The notes beneath the pieces are model-generated. The model searched no databases. It was not told the DNA's origin and saw only the letters and a program-made list of their open reading frames with translations. A DNA stretch of 64,000 nucleotides. Origin: Penelope pileata. Lineage: Eukaryota > Chordata > Aves > Galliformes > Cracidae. The translations under genes were made by a program, and so were the position numbers. The stretch is from positions 1 to 64,000 of the forward strand of contig WBMW01004865.1 in NCBI GenBank assembly GCA_013396635.1, in the 5' to 3' direction. Below are positions 59,901 to 64,000 of the stretch, one piece after another (position 1 is the stretch's first letter; each line of letters opens with the position of its first letter).

Positions 59901-62900
59901 TTCTCTCTCAAAAACATTGAGGTGTTAACAACACTGGCAACAAGATAAAGAAGAAAATTAGACCAATAAGACCAATACAGAATGCACCAACCTGTTAACT
60001 AGGATTCATAGCAAGGTTAAAGGGGTTGGATATAATTCACCATAATCTGCTGGGCCTGTTGATTTTCTGTTGCAAGTTCTTAGACTACAGTGAAAAGTCT
60101 TGTAAATTTCCACAGAAAAATTAAGATCTCTCCTGCACTTAATTTCAAAGCAAGCTAAAGTTTCTGTTTATTTTAAGCTAGACAAGCTCTGCAGCAGATG
60201 AAAAATAATAATATTGAAATTTGGCAATAAAGAACAAGAGAGGTGTTCACCCAAGGGTTTTCAATATGTTGTGTTGTTATATACTAGATGTTTTGGGAGC
60301 TGCCTGCATTGCATTGGAGCATGGATGATACTACATTGTGAGAAGAGACCTCTTAATGACATGAATCACCATCTTCCCTAGAAATCAGAGGAATTTTGAA
60401 GTCATCTATTCTGGCAAGGAATTCGTTTTTTAAAATGCATTTATATTAGAAATTGCACTTATATGTATGTTGCAAGAATGCATGAAGAAATTCTTCTGAC
60501 ACTGTAAGAGGTATTGACCCCAATTAAGAATATATTCACCGTATTAAGGAGAGAAAAGTAACAAAGGTCTGTTTCAAGTTCTAGAGTGATAATTTATAAT
60601 TATGGGAACAGAGCTCATTAAATAGCAATCATTTTATTTTAGGTAAAGAATGTGGTAGAATTCACTAGATCTATTGACAGTATGATGAGGGGCTAAAGAT
60701 AAACACACTTTTCTGTTTACTTTCTGCTCAGTTCAAGAAAAGATACATCTTTTGTTTTGTCTCAAACACATACATTTTAACTTTTTTGTGTAGCGAGTTA
60801 TGACTTATTTGTGGAAAACATACCTAAACTACATTTTTTAGAAAAGGTGATAGAGAAAGAAAGAATTGTTGTAGAGCTGCTAATTTGTTTGAAGCTGGCA
60901 CAAACAAATGCTTATAATGCACAAAACTACCAGGTCATCTTCGACATGGATAAGAGAAAAAGAATGCCCAGTCAGTGCAAAAGAAAGTGTGGGCACCAAT
61001 AAAAACCATAATCTTATAAATGGAATAAATTAATTTTGCTGCGCTATCATTTACGTGATGATGTAGAAACAATCAGTTTTCGAACTTTCTATTACATCAG
61101 GATAGATTTACACTGTTTTTAGTATCAATATTAATTAAATTATATATTTATATATTTTTAACCACAGCAATTTAAAACAACCCACGCACAGTATGTTTTT
61201 GGGTTGAGAGTGACAATATTAATTAACAAAGCACTCAGATAGCTTCTTTCATGTCAAAAGATATAATTAAGGCAGCACAGAACAATGCAATTTATTATTT
61301 GAGATAAACTAACTGATTCTGATCTGCATAATTTAAATATAACAGTAGGCAATATCTCATGCTGCTAATATTCTGAGATTGTAGATGCCATTACCTATTC
61401 ATATATTTTCATTAAGGGCTTATTCGTAATTTATGTTATGAATGACTTGGGAAAATGTTTACTGAAGGAAATGTGTATCGTGGCCTCATAGTTAGACTGA
61501 TAACATTAGGAGCCTTCAACAGTAGCATACTGCAGGCATACTAAAATGCTTTTTTTTTGTTTTTAGCAAAGTTAGCGGCAATGTTCTCTTCATCATTAAT
61601 CAGAAGAGCACTCTTTCAGTTCTGCAAGTTTGTGATATTGAAAACAGAGCCCGAAGAAAAAAAACAAACCTTCCCACAGGAACACAGCATCCAAATAGGC
61701 ACTGTTTCTGTCTTAAGCAATCTACTGTTCCTGCCCCTATAAAACACAGGAAACATGCTGAAGACAGAACCACATCACATGTAGCAACTGCAGTGCTACA
61801 TAATTTTTTTCCAATATAGATTCTTAAAAAGGAAGTGTAAACATCTTTAAAAAGCATTTAGCCACATGGAAGTTTAATTAAGGGTAGTGTTTCAATGTGT
61901 TTTCCATGAAAAGTACATGTGCCAGGGTAAAAGAAGCTGTCTTACAAATAAGTTGATTTCAAGCAAACTGATGGTTTCTTCATTTTCAGCAACAATTTCA
62001 GCGATTGCACTTCATATGATTCAATTTCTCAAAAAGTGCTTTCTTAATTTTAACCACTGTTGTAAGAGTAATGGCCATGTTTAGGAAGAGAGAAGGTAGC
62101 AAGCCTTTCTCAGGATCACTAAACTGTTAATGCTTCATGTAGAATGGATTTAGAGGTTCATTTTCTTATGAAATTGTATGTTTTTGTCACTTTTTTTTTT
62201 ACTGTGATAAGACTACAATGGAATCTTTTCTTGAAAAACTGCACTGAGCTACTAAAGAAGAAACTTTTTTAGCAATAAGGAACATTTATTAAGGATATTG
62301 ACTATCCTTAGATGAGAAATATAGAGCAAAGCATTTCACTTGAAGATACTCAAAGTAATCAATAAATATTTTATTTTCACCAATTTCATTATTCTGAACA
62401 ATAATACCTAAACAACACAGACATATGGTTAAGCTTTTTATTGGTAAGTCATAAGCCTTCTCATTAAACGTACGTCTTTGTATTGCAAATGTCACTCCCT
62501 CAAGCACTTTTTCAAATCAATATCTTTCACACACTGCTATTCTGTTAGCGAAGATACAGTCTGCATATGTAGCGTTGACTCCAATTCTGTTAGAACTATT
62601 GCATTCTATTGAAATCCGTGAGATCTCCCTAGTATAATGAAAACTCTTAATGTGAATGAAGCCCAAGGTTTTTCTGTGAAGTCAAAGAGTCGTATGGAAA
62701 ATATGTATGTACCGTCTAGTGTTATTTCTCTTTACAGTGTTCATGTTATAACAAAGTGAGATTTCTTCTTAGTTATCCATTCACACATGTACAAAATGAT
62801 ACTTTCATATATATGCAAAATGCAAAAAAGTTCTTTTCATGATCTCAGTTGACACTTTTAAAGCACAATTTTATTAGAGACTACACAGAGGAAATAAAGA

Positions 62901-64000
62901 CACAATAGCATTTCCTATTAAGCTTAGTAAAATACCACTTTGAGCAAGTCATTAAAAATAAACTTATCAACTACGTACTTTATTTTCTTCTTTAAGCTTT
63001 CTAATAACAATCTAATTGCTTTCAAGAAGTGGTTTCCATTCAGTGTTTGTTTGAAACATATCTTAATACAGAAGTGATCTGCAGAAATAAAACATTTTTC
63101 TTTTAAGTATAGTTGTCTACAATAAATATAAAAGAGAACTGTTTAAAAACAAAGAGATCTAAATTCATAGATAGATTTTTGCTTCCATTTACAGGCTTTT
63201 AAAGCTATTAAAGTGATTGCATGGAATAGACAATGTAAAATTCAGCTTGGAATCAAAATTTCTTTAAGGACAAGAAAGTTCTGTAGATATTTGAGAAACA
63301 GGGTTTATATCATGAGCATGATATGTACAGAAATGGTTGTGATTCATGTTTTTGTCTTACGCTATTTTCCTTGGGCTTTGAGCAAAAGCCTCTTTCAAAT
63401 CGATGTGTGTTTCAGTTGCACAGTGGGCAGATTCATGGAAGTGATTAAAGATCAAATCTCCAAACACACAGCCATGGTGTTCGCTACCACAAGTAATCTC
63501 ACAGAACACCTCAGTGGGAATACACAATAAAGCAGCTATTTATTATTTTCATTCCAGTAGCCTTGAGAGCCAACAGCTGAAGATCAGGAGGAGCAGATAT
63601 GAGTGAAGATATAATAAAGATCTTCAGTACAGCGGCTACCGCAAGAAAAGAAGATACAGAAGGTGCCTTCCCTTAGCCAGAAGTCATGCTTACGTCCATA
63701 CTCCCCCATCCTCATTTTATTTCCTATTCATTTTAAGGAACTGTTTAGAGGTATTAGATCTCCTATGGTAAGTAAATAGAATTTAATATCTGTGTGTTCT
63801 TAGAGGTTGTTCAGGGCCAGAGGGAAGTCGTTCAAATATAAAGTGCTAGGATTTTTGAAGCTATTGTTAGGGTGGAAGCTCTTCTGCACCCTTAATTACA
63901 TGGCCCTGAGCTCTGGAGAGGTATCAAAGTAATAATGGAGGAATTTGGCTGTATAATTTCTTGAAAATCTCCTGCCTAAATCTTTCCATGTTTCTGATTG
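53951..64000. other. AT-rich non-coding region
   Basis: About 10 kb in which I recognise no gene or classified repeat, apart from the weak terminal-exon candidate at 63195. A short imperfect tandem (two copies of a unit containing CCAAGTAT) lies near 56563-56602, and a 14-base palindrome CTTATATATATAAG near 54522. Open frames are short and AT-driven. Long stretches such as 57600-58900 hold no repeats I can see and could include conserved non-coding elements, which only cross-species alignment would reveal. Confidence 0.5.
63195..63540 (+). other. Weak candidate terminal exon
   Basis: An acceptor-like TTTTTGCTTCCATTTACAG ends at 63194. The frame that follows is open for 111 codons to TAA at 63528-63530, overlapping an AATAAA at 63526-63531, with another AATAAA at 63613-63618. 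The protein would be 111 residues counted from the splice site, with a hydrophobic stretch around residues 40-60, and resembles nothing I know. Open length, acceptor and poly-A signals agree, but each is common in AT-rich DNA. Confidence 0.2.

Overview
This is a vertebrate nuclear window, AT-rich overall, and almost certainly from a bird, probably a galliform. The evidence is the repeat content. There are many CR1 LINE copies, including one ending in the avian octamer tail (ATTCTGTG)n. There is an internally deleted mariner of the Galluhop type known from chicken and turkey, and several avian endogenous-retrovirus LTRs. A 563-base run of N, plus one isolated N, shows it comes from a draft-style assembly. 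I find no bacterial-type gene, CRISPR array, tRNA, rRNA or recognisable host protein-coding gene. It reads as a gene desert or a very long intron.

Layout. 1-10644: AT-rich, no gene, with a 40-base A tract and small local duplications. 10645-13420: a long old CR1 on the minus strand with degenerate endonuclease and reverse-transcriptase regions. 13421-18087: mostly unique, with an ancient SINE/LINE-like tail and a very old CR1 piece. 18088-18640: CR1 3' end, minus. 18843-19447: endogenous-retrovirus LTR, minus. 21562-22056: mariner deletion derivative. 25984-28075: CR1, minus, with an internal deletion that removed the RT catalytic box. 28076-35077: mostly unique, with a candidate spliced exon at 30214-30392. 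35078-36560: an old CR1 fragment on minus, then a young 5'-truncated CR1 on plus with an intact 232-codon reading frame. 37193-37246: a pentamer microsatellite. 40190-42642: a compound region with a GC-rich block, two copies of a 75-bp unclassified repeat exactly 2100 bases apart, and a solo LTR between them with a recognisable TATA box and poly-A signal on minus. 46152-46714: gap. 47775-48611: a second LTR of the 18843-19447 family, on plus, carrying a GGCCCC hexanucleotide array. 51473-51840: a candidate terminal exon with a strong acceptor and a poly-A signal. 53325-53590: CR1 RT fragment. The rest to 64000 is AT-rich with one further weak terminal-exon candidate at 63195-63540.

The elements do not form a working pathway. 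They are successive, mostly dead insertions into non-coding DNA, and their overlap records order: the CR1 at 35745 looks young, while those at 17160 and 50662 look very old. Repeat family names come from recognising sequence patterns, not from a database search. No expression or conservation data were available, so the three exon candidates are hypotheses from splice and poly-A signals only.
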